Positions 1 to 8,455 of a stretch of 12,511 nucleotides of DNA are shown piece by piece. This DNA is from Amoebophrya sp. AT5.2 (taxonomy: Eukaryota > Sar > Dinophyceae > Syndiniales > Amoebophryaceae). Below the pieces are notes generated by a model. That model saw only the letters and a program-made list of their open reading frames with translations. It ran no database searches and had not been told where the DNA came from. The stretch lies in assembly GCA_005223375.1 (NCBI GenBank), contig RXOD01005782.1, positions 1-12,511 on the forward strand, given 5' to 3'. Within the stretch, counting starts at the first letter, position 1. Every line of letters begins with the position of its first letter. Position numbers and translations under genes: made by a program.

Positions 1-24
1 CATCCGGATGAAAAGCGTCCGGGC
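1..24 (-). CDS. Possible further 3' exon of gene A, running off the window
   Basis: On the minus strand a long pyrimidine-rich stretch (about 25-74) ends in ACTATGTAG|GCCCGG, which is the best-looking 3' splice site in the window. If it pairs with the GCC|GTGACTG donor at 283, phase 2 is kept and gene A continues past base 1 with residues PPGRFSSG. Gene A may instead stop at 280-282, in which case this exon belongs to something else or does not exist. Two other open frames cross 25-213, and codon use does not choose between them. Confidence 0.3.
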
Positions 25-279
25 CTACATAGTAAAAAAGCAAAATAGACATAAAGTAAAATAAACATAGGCATTTTTCTTGCGCTGCCGCGCAAATTCC
101 GTCCCGGCACGTTGTAGCAACCGAGAACTTGCCGAGCCGCCGCCCGCGGACCTGCTTGCCGAGATCGACCGCCATGGCAGCCATGGGCTGGCACTTTTTT
201 CAGCGACTGCCATTTCGTTTGGCTTCTGCCCCTCCTGCAGCGGGCTGGCAGTCTTGTTGTGGCTGCAGAGCAGAAACAG

Positions 280-1008
280 TCACGGCGCGTGCGCCTCCTG
301 GTTCCGCCGCACTTTGCGCGCCGCATTTTCGAGATCGAAAAAACGCGCCGCGGGCTTGCGCCGGCGTAAAATCGTGGAAACTATAGGTCCCGACTCGCCA
401 AGGACCTTGCGTTCCATAACCGCAAACTCATCGGCGTACTCGAACGCGATGGCCTCCGAAACGAGCATTTTCGGAATGTGCTCGATGTTGTACTTGTGTT
501 TCGCCATCCTCTCCTCTTGTTCCGGTGTCAGGAAGGTATCCGCTCGATCGACTTTCATGGATTGGCTCAGCTGCTTCCTCAAGACGTTGTAGCTGGGCGT
601 CGCTCCCGGGCGGCTTTTCTCTTGATCGATGAACAAGTCGTACGCGGCACAGCGCAGCTCGTCCTCCACGTCGGGTTGCTTGGCAGTCTCGGCCTGGATG
701 GCATTCTTGATGGTGTCCACCGCTTCATCCATATGCCCCGGGGAAACACGCGGAACAAAATCCTCCAGCGTCCGCGCCGTCCAATACTGCTTCCGAATCT
801 CCGCCGCGGTTTCATCGCTGGGCGCTCGACCGTCAAGGACTGAGAACGACATCATCCGGCCCTTCGGGCAGTGGCGCTTCTTCATGAAGCCGCGGCCCTC
901 TGCGTCGAGTCCATTGACGTCGTAGGTCTCGATGTCTTCCGGCTGGCACGGATCGAGCCACGGAATCCAGCCGGGGACGTTCACTTGCGCGAGATAGAGA
1001 GGCATGCC
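280..1008 (-). CDS. Gene A exon 5 (residues 1068-1309, possible C-terminus)
   Basis: The acceptor is ACGCTACAG|GGC in phase 0, matching the phase 0 donor of exon 4. The segment starts GMPLYLAQVNVPGW and ends in a basic region (TILRRRKPAARFF, ARKVRRNQ). A TGA stop lies at 280-282. An in-frame ATG at 1086 could suggest an independent gene of 268 aa, but its first 26 codons would be intron under the spliced model. The stop overlaps a GTGACT donor at 283, so the true C-terminus may lie further on. Confidence 0.68.
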   Translation of the reverse strand, partial: GMPLYLAQVNVPGWIPWLDPCQPEDIETYDVNGLDAEGRGFMKKRHCPKGRMMSFSVLDGRAPSDETAAEIRKQYWTARTLEDFVPRVSPGHMDEAVDTIKNAIQAETAKQPDVEDELRCAAYDLFIDQEKSRPGATPSYNVLRKQLSQSMKVDRADTFLTPEQEERMAKHKYNIEHIPKMLVSEAIAFEYADEFAVMERKVLGESGPIVSTILRRRKPAARFFDLENAARKVRRNQEAHAP

Positions 1009-4000
1009 CTGTAGCGTGTTGCTTTTGGAGCTATTTTTCGGCCAGAGAAGAAGCGCCCACCCATCACACACATGCACGACTTTCATTTTCTATAATAAAG
1101 CTCTACTGGCATTTCACAGCCGTGGCTGCCACGACTTTTCTCTAGAAGTAGACTAAGTCCGAGCTAGACTAGGGCAGTACGTCCGTCATGACCCCCGTCG
1201 CGTTCGCTTTCCGAGACTGAGGCGCATACTTCGTTCCACCCGCTTCCAAGTTGCGCGCGCTCGGAATCTTGCACGACTGCTCGAGTGTCGCCTGGTCGAC
1301 GAAGGTACCGAGCTCGCCCTTTCGCAAGTACTCAATCATCCTGTTCGTGGGCTTGTAATTCGGTTGGTCCAACAGAAACGCCGAAAACTTCAGCGCCGGC
1401 CTGTACGACTTCTCCAGCCAGATCTTGCGAGTGCGGTCCGCGATGGCGACCTCCCACTCGTAAACCGGGGCGCGCTTCGTCGAGGCGAAGTTCGTAGCGT
1501 TTTCGACGTACTTCTGCTCCGCGTACGTGCCGACGAGCATATTATTCGGGTTCGAGATGTCGGCACAGTACGTGGGAACGAACTCCCGGTCCTCGGCCAA
1601 GCCGAAGAGGTCCGGGTGCCGCGAAAATTTCTGCGGGTGGTCGAGAATCCACTTCAGGCTCTGCTTCATCTCCTTTGCCTCCTCCATCAACTTCGACACC
1701 GGGTTGTCCAGCACTTGGCGGCAGCCGTACATGTGGAGACGCTGATACTGCATCAGGCCCGACATCTGCAGGCGGACGCCTCCTGCGACTGACTCGATGA
1801 TCGTTTTGCCGAACCACTTAGGGAAGTCCGGGCATTCCGACGCCAGCTCTCGCACGCTCCGAGGCAGAGCGGCGCGCATACGGTCGCCGATTTCCGCGAG
1901 GATCACCGTAGGAAGATGATAACTCATTCCGCGCGACATGAAATTCGTGTGGTCGAGACCGATCTGGAGAGAGTGGCCGAGCAAGATGGGTCCGCTGCAG
2001 TGGAAGAACACGAAGGTCCGCATCCGCGACGCCGGATTCGTGAAGAAGTAGTACAGCGAAACGATGAGGCTGCCCATATCCTCGTCCAGAAAGATGTTGT
2101 CCGCGGCCGCCTTTTTCCCTTTCCTCTTCGTGGTGGCGTTCGTATCCCCCGCGAATTCGGCCCCGTCCCGGTTTTCCGGGCCGTGTGCATCACCGCCCAA
2201 CAAGTCGTCCTCCTCGGGCTCGTCAAACAAGTCATTCTGTTTGTCGCCGCCCTCCGGGATTGGGGGCATCGCCGTGTTTTCTCCTACCGCGGCAGGGAAT
2301 ACATCAGCAGGCTCCTCGATCGGAAAAGGATCGTCGACGAAGATTTCACCTGTTGTCAAGATCGGCGACGCAATGGGCTTACGAATTCACTCCGCAGAAA
2401 TATTCCGGAGAGCAGATAGGACGAGACGTCAAAAATAAATAGCAAAACGCGCACCCATGGCCGTATCCGATTTGGGCATCTTCACCAGCTGCGCACACAA
2501 CTCGTTCAAGTCCTCCATCTTGTACTGAAGTCGCGAGAACTCGCAGTTCTCGTTCTCCACCACTTCAGCCCTTGCCGCGACGATCGGGGCAAGCCGGTTC
2601 TTCTCCTTATTGTAGACCATGGTGATACCGGTTTCCATCGTCGACCAATTTTCAAACAGCGACAGGGCGGCGTAGTGGTACTTGCCGAACTTCTTGTTGT
2701 TGATGCTGGAAAACTCCGCGCACAGTTTTCGGCACTGGACCTTGAACGCCATGACCAAGTCCTCCATCTCGAAAGTGCTGGGCTTCAGCTCATCCATGAG
2801 CGCGTCGCGTCTGTCGCCGATGCCTTTCACACACGACTCGTCCGACATTTTCGTGAAGTTCATCAGAATGTCGCTGATTTTCACCGACTGCGACCCGCCC
2901 GCCGTGGAGCGCGTCTGCAGGAACCTCGCGATGAGGGGATCGAGGACGTTTTTTGCGATGTGCAGCATGGTGTTGGACTGGGTGTGGGGAGTGTCGAAGA
3001 AGGCCAAGCAGTCGAATCCGTCACACATCAGGTAGCGCGGGAACTTTCGCTGGCTGGGTCCCATGTCGGACATGTGAAGCAACAAGCGATCGATTGCCAG
3101 TCTGCCCATCGAGATCAGGTCCGAGTTTTTTCCCAGCAGGGCCGCGTATTTCAACGACGCACGAAGCGCCTCCTTGTCCTCCGTGTCGACGTAGAAGTCC
3201 GCCATGCGTCGAGTGATTGTCTCCTGTTCCTGCATGTTGACGCGGGGCATGCACATCGGCATCGTGCAGAGCGTCGTCGGAGTGTAGCCCTCCACGATGG
3301 GCGTTGAGAAGAAGTGCCCCCGCAGATAGTTTGTGGCCCAGTCCTTCCCCGCCACGCACTGGTCGTCGGTTGCGAACCCTATCGGCAGCTTGCTCCACGC
3401 GCTCAGGAGCTGGATACCCTTCAGGGTGAGGTAGTGGCCGTGTAGGAGATGCATCCGGGCCGAACTCTTCGCGACGTCGGTGGCGTTCGGGTCGTTCAGC
3501 GCCTTGATGTGTTGGCAGAAGGAGTTCGCCGGGCGTCCAGTCTTCTTTTGCTGCGTCACGGAGGTGGCGGACCGCACGGACTGGCTGACACTTGAACGAC
3601 GATCAGATCCAGCGTCCCCGAGCTCCTCCCAGCTGATTTTCTCCATGCAGTAACCTGGACGGTGCGGCAATTCGGGGGGGTTTCTAAGCTAATTCAGAAG
3701 CGGAACTCTTCGACGCAATCTCTTTGAAGCTGCCTCCAATATATACCAGCACAAAACCTATCGAATGAATATGCGTACGCAATAAAGTTTTCCGGACCTC
3801 AAAAGCATTGAGCACAGAAGCGAGCATCTGATATGCAGCAGTACGATCGGTCTTCGGAAAAATGTTGCCCATCAAGAACGCCAGCGCCAAGTGGTCCAAA
3901 GTCTGGCTCAAGATTCCGTCGCTGTCCAAGCCGTACATGAGGTACAGCTCCCAGATTTCGCACGCGGGTAGCCCATTCCGGTACGCTGAGTGTTTTCGTG

Positions 4001-6253
4001 ATTAGGGTGCGCGCTGAAAAGCCAGACAAAACTCAAAGCTAGCTTTCAGATCAACAAAACTCAAAGCTGGCTTCAGCGAGCCCCAATCTTGTCATGAACC
4101 CCACCGATATACCCCATCGAAGGGGTATCCTCAAGAAGACTCCGAGGGGTTCATGACAGAAGACTTTTAGGCCTATTCGTGACAAAACCAAAGGAGTATG
4201 AAGGTCCACGGATTGGACGAAACTCAAAGCTGGCTTCGTCACATACGTACGTGACAAATTGTCACATACGTATGTGACACGCGTCTCGCCTGGCAGAGAG
4301 TCGGGCCAGCCGTCCCCACACGTCAGGCAGTCGTAATGTCGAAGCCAGCTCCATGTCTCCTCCAGTGCCGAGACTAAAACAGCCAGCCGGAATCCGATGC
4401 TGGGTCCCGGGCTTTTCGCTTTAGTGTTGGACTCGGGCAAAGTGTCAGCCACCGCTTAAGCGGTAGCCGACACTTTCCAAAATGTGAGGAATTGCAAAAG
4501 CGATTTCCTATGATTAGCAGTGGCGGCGCCTTTCTGATTTATAGTGGATCAGGGGCGCGCCCAACCAATGCGCCACAGCTGAAAACCTCGGCGCCGTGAG
4601 CTGCAGCTGCTGACCGAACGGCCGTACCCGCCAAGACCGCCTCCAATGTCAGTAGCGAGGCCTCGAAGAATGGCACAGCTGCCGGAAAAGTCTTTATGCT
4701 AGTACTCGGCCACCGGCTCGCGGACGCATTAGTGACTACCCATAGCAAGGCGCCACTCCAAGCGAGACGTAGATAAGCGCCGCCAACTAGGTGCCGCCCG
4801 CCGCGTTTTCGCCGCAACATGACTAAAAGCGTAGCGCAACCTGTCTCGCGGATTGGTGCGCAATTCATGTCTCCGCTCGTGGGGCTGCCACTAGATTAAA
4901 AACCGCGCAGCGAAGTAAGTGCCTGCAGTATAACATGTTGGCCTGAGCCTGGCGATTCCGTCAGCAACAAGCGTCTCTGGATGGTGGCCATCAAGAGACA
5001 CGCTGCTGAACGTCCACAAAAGCCGCTGGCTCTTCATTTCCCAGAAAATTCAGCTTTGAGTTTCGTCCAAAAGCGTCCACGTTCATCCGCCTCGATCCAC
5101 GAGCCATCTTGAAGGGGCCCAGTCGATGCATGGCCGGGGACGTCGTCAGCCGTGGTCCAGCCTTCGAGGTCTACCCAATCATTGGCAAGGACGGACTCCG
5201 AGGACCCACGAGAAGCAATTCCATGACTACGGCAAAACCAGTGGCATATGCCGAAGACACCGCTGCGACTAAACATAAGGCAGGGCGCGCGAAAGTAGCA
5301 GAGAACCCCAGAAAGTCGCAGCGCCTGCCGTGACAACAAAACCTTCGGTAGATCCCGTACTCCGCATTTGGACAAAACTCAAAGCCAGCTTTCCGACATC
5401 ACTCCGACTCCAACTTCTTGGAGTCGTCGACTCCGGTCCCGACGTGGCCACCCGCCAACCTTCGCTGTTGCCTGGAGGAGGATGCGGAAAACCAGCACGG
5501 AAGCACTCGGGCCCGGGCAATGACCAAGTAATTTTGATATGGTTGTAGCAGCAATTGAGTTGGCACGCGCACCAGGTGCGCGCGTGCTACTCTATGACAA
5601 AACTCAAAGCTGGCTGCTTATCTACCCAAGAAACCAGGAAAGATACTACCCCCGAGAGCTGCGTAGTCGAAGTAGCCTTGTCGGTACAGCCCCGACAGCT
5701 GGTCGTAGCTGATGAAGCCGTTGTACTTGATGCCCGTCGGCGTGATGGCCATCTGCGTTCCCATTTGGCCCACCTCCGCCATCACGTTCTGGAAAATCTG
5801 GCCGTAGATCTTGCACATGGCCGGCCTCACGGCCTTGTCCTTGTGGTACGAGAGGCCGATCAGTTTTTGTTTGAACAGCAAAAGGAGGCCCTTGCCCGTG
5901 ATGAGGTCCGGAAAGGCGCTGGCGCGCGACGTATCGGTCTGAATGATGTTCAAGAACGTGGAGGCGTCTTTGACGTAACTGTGGCCGGCAAGAGATCGAT
6001 ACACCATCTCCTTGTGCATTTTCCCGGTTTCCCCGTTGCATTTTTCGAGGAGCCGAATGGCGGCGCCCTTGATGTCGCTGGGCTTCAGGGCGATGCCGGC
6101 AGTGTTGTCCTGGTGCAGATGCATCTGCAGCACCTGCTCGCAGCTCATGGAGACGTACAGAAACGGAAACTGGTAGTAGGCTTTGCCGTTGTAGAACTCG
6201 ACCCGCAGTCCTGGGTCCTTCGGGGCCTTAGGACCCCAGATCGACGGCTCCAT
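280..6253 (-). CDS. Gene A: five-exon gene for a predicted 1,309-aa protein of unknown function
   Basis: Five open blocks join across four GT-AG introns: exons 6253-5650, 3985-3758, 3654-2455, 2349-1181 and 1008-280. Together they make 3,930 nt, exactly 1,310 codons including a TGA stop, and every junction phase agrees. The start ATG at 6253 has A at -3 and G at +4. I do not recognise the product. Exon 1 gives residues 1-201 with an aromatic-rich start (MEPSIWGPKAP) and an amphipathic middle. Exon 3 (about 279-677) opens with a Ser/Thr/Arg-rich linker, then a mainly alpha-helical-looking region. Exon 4 (about 679-1067) opens with an acidic linker and contains a hydrophobic, aromatic stretch (SLIVSLYYFF). 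Exon 5 ends in a basic segment (RRRKPAARFF, then ARKVRR) that could be a nuclear localisation signal. No signal peptide, polymerase, nuclease or transposase motif was seen. The exon model is inferred without transcript data, and the C-terminus may be longer through an intron at 25-283. Confidence 0.68.
1009..1180 (-). other. Gene A intron 4 (172 bp)
   Basis: The donor is ACGGAC|GTACTGCCC and the acceptor is CACGCTACAG|GGCATG, both phase 0. The upstream frame meets TAG at 1169-1171 two codons after the donor, and several more stops follow. The AT-rich centre (about 1080-1100) differs from the GC-rich flanking exons. Confidence 0.68.
1181..2349 (-). CDS. Gene A exon 4 (about residues 678-1067)
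   Basis: The first part is acidic and low in complexity (repeated Asp/Glu/Pro, including DEPEEDDLLGG), followed by a basic KRKGKK patch. Next comes a hydrophobic, aromatic stretch (SLIVSLYYFFTNPASRM, then FVFFHCSGPILLG) and a region rich in Arg, Lys and Tyr. The acceptor is CAACAG|GTGAAATC and the donor is GAC|GTACTGCCC. No ATG stands at the head of this block in its frame (the open frame begins with TTG), which supports it being an internal exon. The hydrophobic stretch is too interrupted by charged residues to call a transmembrane helix with confidence. Confidence 0.7.
2350..2454 (-). other. Gene A intron 3 (105 bp)
   Basis: The donor is CATGG|GTGCGCG and the acceptor is TTGACAACAG|GTGAAATC. 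It contains a TGA in the upstream frame (2429-2431). Joining G with GT restores a GGT codon and the downstream frame. This is one of the clearest junctions in the window. Confidence 0.72.
2455..3654 (-). CDS. Gene A exon 3 (about residues 278-678)
   Basis: This is the longest uninterrupted block of gene A, 1,200 nt. It begins GYCMEKISWEELGD, then a Ser/Thr/Arg-rich low-complexity linker (SSVSQSVRSATSVTQQKKTG). A predominantly helical-looking region with regular Leu, Lys and Asp/Glu spacing follows, with scattered cysteines that form no recognisable zinc motif. Third codon positions are rich in G and C, as expected for a coding exon here. The frame runs on past the donor G|GTGCGC at 2454 for seven codons and stops at 2429-2431 within the intron. 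I recognise no domain. Confidence 0.72.
3655..3757 (-). other. Gene A intron 2 (103 bp)
   Basis: The donor is ATAG|GTTTTGTG and the acceptor is CGTCCAG|GTTACTGC. The intron carries an in-frame TAG (3684-3686) and a run of seven C residues on the minus strand. The joined codon is GGT. Its size is close to that of intron 3. Confidence 0.6.
3758..3985 (-). CDS. Gene A exon 2 (about residues 202-278)
   Basis: This block of 228 nt encodes a segment beginning YRNGLPACEIWELYLMYGLD, followed by a hydrophobic, helix-like stretch (LDHLALAFLMGNIFP). The acceptor is CACTCAG|CG, just downstream of an in-frame TAA at about 4002. The donor is ATAG|GTTTTGTG in phase 1, matching the acceptor CCAG|GTTACTGC of the next exon. 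An earlier GAG|GTCCGG at about 3792 is an alternative donor, but its phase does not fit the next exon. If exon 2 is instead a separate small gene, its frame would run to a stop at 3684-3686; the phase agreement on both sides makes that less likely. Confidence 0.6.
4025..4073 (+). repeat. Two tandem copies of the ACAAAACTCAAAGCTGGCTT motif
   Basis: Copy 1 begins GACAAAACTCAAAGC at 4025 (with TAGCTT for TGGCTT). Copy 2 begins ACAAAACTCAAAGCTGG at 4054. Both run on into TTCAG, so the repeat period is 29 bp. They lie about 40 bp from the 3' splice site of gene A intron 1. Confidence 0.8.
4091..4157. repeat. Nested hairpin: 12-bp inverted repeat around a 7-bp stem
   Basis: GTCATGAACCCC (4091-4102) pairs perfectly with GGGGTTCATGAC (4146-4157). 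Inside, ATACCCC (4109-4115) pairs with GGGGTAT (4122-4128) around a six-base loop. Confidence 0.75.
4238..4278. repeat. Tandem palindrome, 41 bp
   Basis: GTCACATACGTACGTGAC and GTCACATACGTATGTGAC flank a short AAATT spacer. The second is a perfect 18-bp palindrome, the first differs from it by one base, and the whole 41 bp is itself nearly palindromic. Confidence 0.85.
4439..4476. repeat. 38-bp near-perfect palindrome
   Basis: AAAGTGTC...GACACTTT ends surround a perfect ACCGCTTAAGCGGT core. Only two base pairs mismatch across the 19-bp arms. Confidence 0.85.
5371..5392 (+). repeat. Dispersed motif copy
   Basis: It reads GACAAAACTCAAAGCCAGC then TTT, preceded by TTTG as in the inverted copy at 5051-5070. 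It has CCAG where the others have TGG. Confidence 0.7.
5405..5426. repeat. Perfect hairpin, 9-bp stem and CTTC loop
   Basis: CGACTCCAA and TTGGAGTCG flank CTTC. A further GACTCC follows the stem, so a second pairing is possible. Confidence 0.7.
5563..5587. repeat. GC-rich imperfect hairpin
   Basis: GCACGCGCACC and GGTGCGCGCGTGC are separated by one A; the right arm has two extra bases. Outer GTAGCA (5545-5550) and TGCTAC (5585-5590) can also pair. Confidence 0.5.
5596..5615 (+). repeat. Dispersed motif copy beside exon 1 of gene A
   Basis: It reads GACAAAACTCAAAGCTGGCT and lies about 35 bp inside the 5' end of gene A intron 1. Confidence 0.75.
5650..6253 (-). CDS. Gene A exon 1 (residues 1-201 and the first base of codon 202)
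   Basis: This open block runs from ATG 6253 to the sequence CTCGGGG|GTAGTATC, where the donor GT is at 5649-5648. The minus frame stays open past the donor for ten more codons and stops at 5618-5620, inside a copy of the dispersed repeat, which argues that the real exon ends earlier. The donor leaves phase 1, which matches the acceptor at 3986 and gives a junction reading DYAALG-A-YRNGLPAC. An AG lies 19 bases before the ATG (6273-6272), so this may be the first coding exon after a trans-spliced leader. The 265-aa open frame on the opposite strand here (5555-6352) is a GC-driven shadow. Confidence 0.7.
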
Positions 6254-7310
6254 CCTCCGGTCTTTTTTTCCCTGATTGATTCTAAAAAACTTTCGCACGA
6301 CACTAGGCCGAGCCTGCAGTTGGTTGTTGTGTTGCGGTGGGGATGCAGTTGAGGACTGGACTGAGACACCTCAAGGACTGGCGCCCCTGATCGCTGTGCA
6401 AATAGCCGCTTTTCTGAGAGCCCGCCAAAGCACAAAAAGGAGCAAGTCTACCCACACCAACCAAAAATCTTCAAGACGAAAAAACACCGACGACGATGCG
6501 CTTGCCTATCTTCTTTCATTCGCCTCTTCTCTAGTTATCCGGCGATCATTCATGCTGTTCCTATGAGTATCTTGCCGCTTTTCCCCCATGTCTCTGTGAG
6601 TTTCCCACTGGTCACGGTCTTTACCGCTTGGCATCGAAATGAAGCTGCCAAGCTGTTAAGAAGATGGAGATGGATAGCGCTCGGCATAAGAGTAGCCGGA
6701 TCCACGTGATCCTATCGTTTGTAGGCTAAAAAACTTGCTATAAGTCGCGCTGTTACCGTTTAGCAATAGCGTGCTACTTTATGCTAGGTCTTCTATATCT
6801 AGCCGCGGCCTCCACCTTTGACGCCGACTGGCTCCGATTTGCTGGCTCGTTCGGTATGTAAGTTGAGTCTGTGTCGTGCTTTGCATTCGATTGAGAGGCT
6901 GAAGTCGTCACCGCAGTAGCAATATATAAACTCTTATACTTCTAGACTGTCCAATCTAAGTGGTAAACTGCTCATTCTATCGCATTTCGCTAGGCAATAT
7001 TGGTCGCAACCATGGTCGTACAGTACTTCCTCTTGTTGAAAATATAGTTTTTTCGCGACCTGCCAGAGCATCAACGCAATGCGTTGACGACTGACAGGGC
7101 GCCACAGTGCCTGTTCAATGTCGCTTGATATAAGTAGTTTTTCGATAAACCAATAATTATTTCCTCGTCGTTGATTTAAACTTGAAAACAATTCCGAAAT
7201 TAATCATCGAACGGCCCAGCTGCTGAGATACCGACTACCAGTGCCTGCAAGTTTGAAAAATTACGAGCCCACATGGAATCCACCATGATAGAGCCTCCCC
7301 GTGCCTACAC
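6254..7310. other. AT-richer spacer between gene B and gene A (1,057 bp)
   Basis: No convincing gene was seen. Base composition falls to an AT-rich level around 6900-7260, unlike the GC-rich exons. The minus frame at 6934-7191 (85 aa) has the look of AT-rich random sequence with no domain. It holds a small hairpin at 7071-7087 and presumably the 3' end of gene B and the promoter of gene A. Confidence 0.5.
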
Positions 7311-8455
7311 TTACTCGTCGCACTCGTCGTCGTCCTCCTCTTCCTCGTCCTCGTCGTCGCCCACCTCCGAACCCAACACGCCCTCGTCCTTTTCGTAGGA
7401 TCCGTCCGAGGAGTCGTCGTAAAGCTCCGTTTTTCCCGGCACGTAGGTCTCGCCCAGCTCCTGCAGGTGCTCCAAGACATTGTCCAGATTTCCGTCCTCG
7501 TCGTCCGACTGGATCTCTTCGCAAACCTCCCCCTCCTCGATGAAGTTCACGCACTTCGGCTTTTTTTTCCCCTTGCGTCCCCCGCCCTGCTCTGCCGCAG
7601 ACGTCGCCGTTCCCTGGGCCGTGGAGGACGCCAGCGGCTCGCCAAACGTAAATCCGACCGCAGCCGGCGGCTTTCCGCCCCGGGGCTGAAACTGGTCCAG
7701 AAAATTGGCGAACGCGGAGGCGACCGGGAGGACAAGGTGGGGCGGCACGTTCGTGTCCTTGCTGCTGGCCCCGCCGGGCGTGTTTTTGCTCCCTTCACCC
7801 CGACCCCCCTTGTCGTTGCTTTTTTTGACCCCCTTGTTGTCGTTTCCCGCCTGCTCCTTCTGCGCCTTCTGCGTCCCGCCCCCTGTTGCTTTTCCCTTCT
7901 GGCTGCGGGTCTTCACCATCGAGATGTCCGCCTCGCCCACGCCAACAGGCAGAGGGTTGGCCACCGGCTTGGCCGTCGACGTACCCGCGATGATCTTGTC
8001 CTTCGCCGCCAGCTGCGCCTTCAGCTTTTCGATTTCCAGCTGAGCGGCCGAGGGCCCAAACGACCTTTCGCCAGCCGCGCCGGAGGCCACCTCCTCTGCG
8101 CCTGACGCCGAGGAGTCGGCGGGAGCTTCCGATCCGGGTGGGTCTGCAGTGTTGGACGACCCCGCGGGGCCCTTCATCACTTTCATCTTCATCTTCGCCG
8201 GCTTGTTGATGTCCTCGGGAACAGTCTCTTGCGGGGCCAGACCGTTCTTCGGCACCACGATCGGCACGACAGTCGACGCAGGGGGCGGGGCAAACGTCTG
8301 GTTCACGATCGCGGGCCCCGATCCCTCCTCCTGCACGACCGGTGGGTCCTTCTTGGCCTGCTTCATGGCCATCTTCTTCATCTTAACCGGCTTGCCCGGC
8401 ATGCCATCGCCCTCCTCTTCCTCGACGTCCTGCGCAGCTGCAGCTGGTGCAGCTC
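7311..8455 (-). CDS. Gene B exon 5 (about residues 282-662)
   Basis: This is the long terminal exon, opened by GCCAG|GAGCTGCACC and encoding the low-complexity half. Its Ala/Gly/Pro/Lys/Glu-rich composition explains the long shadow frames on the plus strand (7467-8105 and others). The reading frame extends upstream of the acceptor for 45 codons to an ATG at 8591, but that stretch overlaps exon 4 in a different frame and is best read as intron plus shadow. The TAA stop overlaps a GTAAGT consensus donor at 7314-7309, so a further exon cannot be excluded. Confidence 0.7.

Larger units (their letters stand above)
4213..5070. mobile_element. Candidate 858-bp non-autonomous element with 20-bp terminal inverted repeats
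   Basis: TTGGACGAAACTCAAAGCTG at 4213-4232 is matched perfectly in inverted orientation at 5051-5070. Palindromes lie inside near the left end, and no transposase frame is recognisable. The sequence GTCCACG occurs just outside both ends (4204-4210 and 5075-5081) but is not adjacent to them, so no clean target-site duplication is shown. Because the motif also occurs alone in direct orientation elsewhere, the inverted pair could be chance placement of a dispersed repeat. Confidence 0.35.
3986..5649 (-). other. Gene A intron 1 (1,664 bp), filled with repeats and palindromes
   Basis: It is bounded by GGGG|GTAGTATC and CACTCAG|CG, with flanking phase 1 ends that join in frame. It is about five times longer than the next longest intron I infer here. 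It holds six copies of the motif ACAAAACTCAAAGCTGGCTT, one of them inverted, and several strong palindromes, listed separately. Open frames inside it (109, 113 and 133 aa on the minus strand) have no recognisable content, cross palindromes and do not connect in phase, so I treat them as chance. One copy of the motif lies about 35 bp inside each intron end. Confidence 0.55.

Noticed and set aside
3900..3912. GGCTCAAG, resembling the end of the dinoflagellate spliced leader
   Set aside because: Only eight bases match, it lies inside exon 2 of gene A, and on the opposite strand to the gene, so it is not a leader relic.
5555..6352. 265-aa open frame on the plus strand opposite gene A exon 1
   Set aside because: It mirrors a better minus-strand exon with matching splice phases, its amino-acid make-up (His, Arg, Val, Leu runs) is typical of a GC-rich antisense shadow, and it overlaps a repeat copy at its start.
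6934..7191. 85-aa minus-strand frame in the spacer
   Set aside because: It is AT-rich, has no domain or splice support, and its composition differs from that of the supported exons.
7467..8105. 212-aa plus-strand frame opposite gene B exon 5
   Set aside because: It is rich in Arg and Leu because it is the complement of Lys/Glu/Gly/Ala-rich coding sequence; no domain was recognised.
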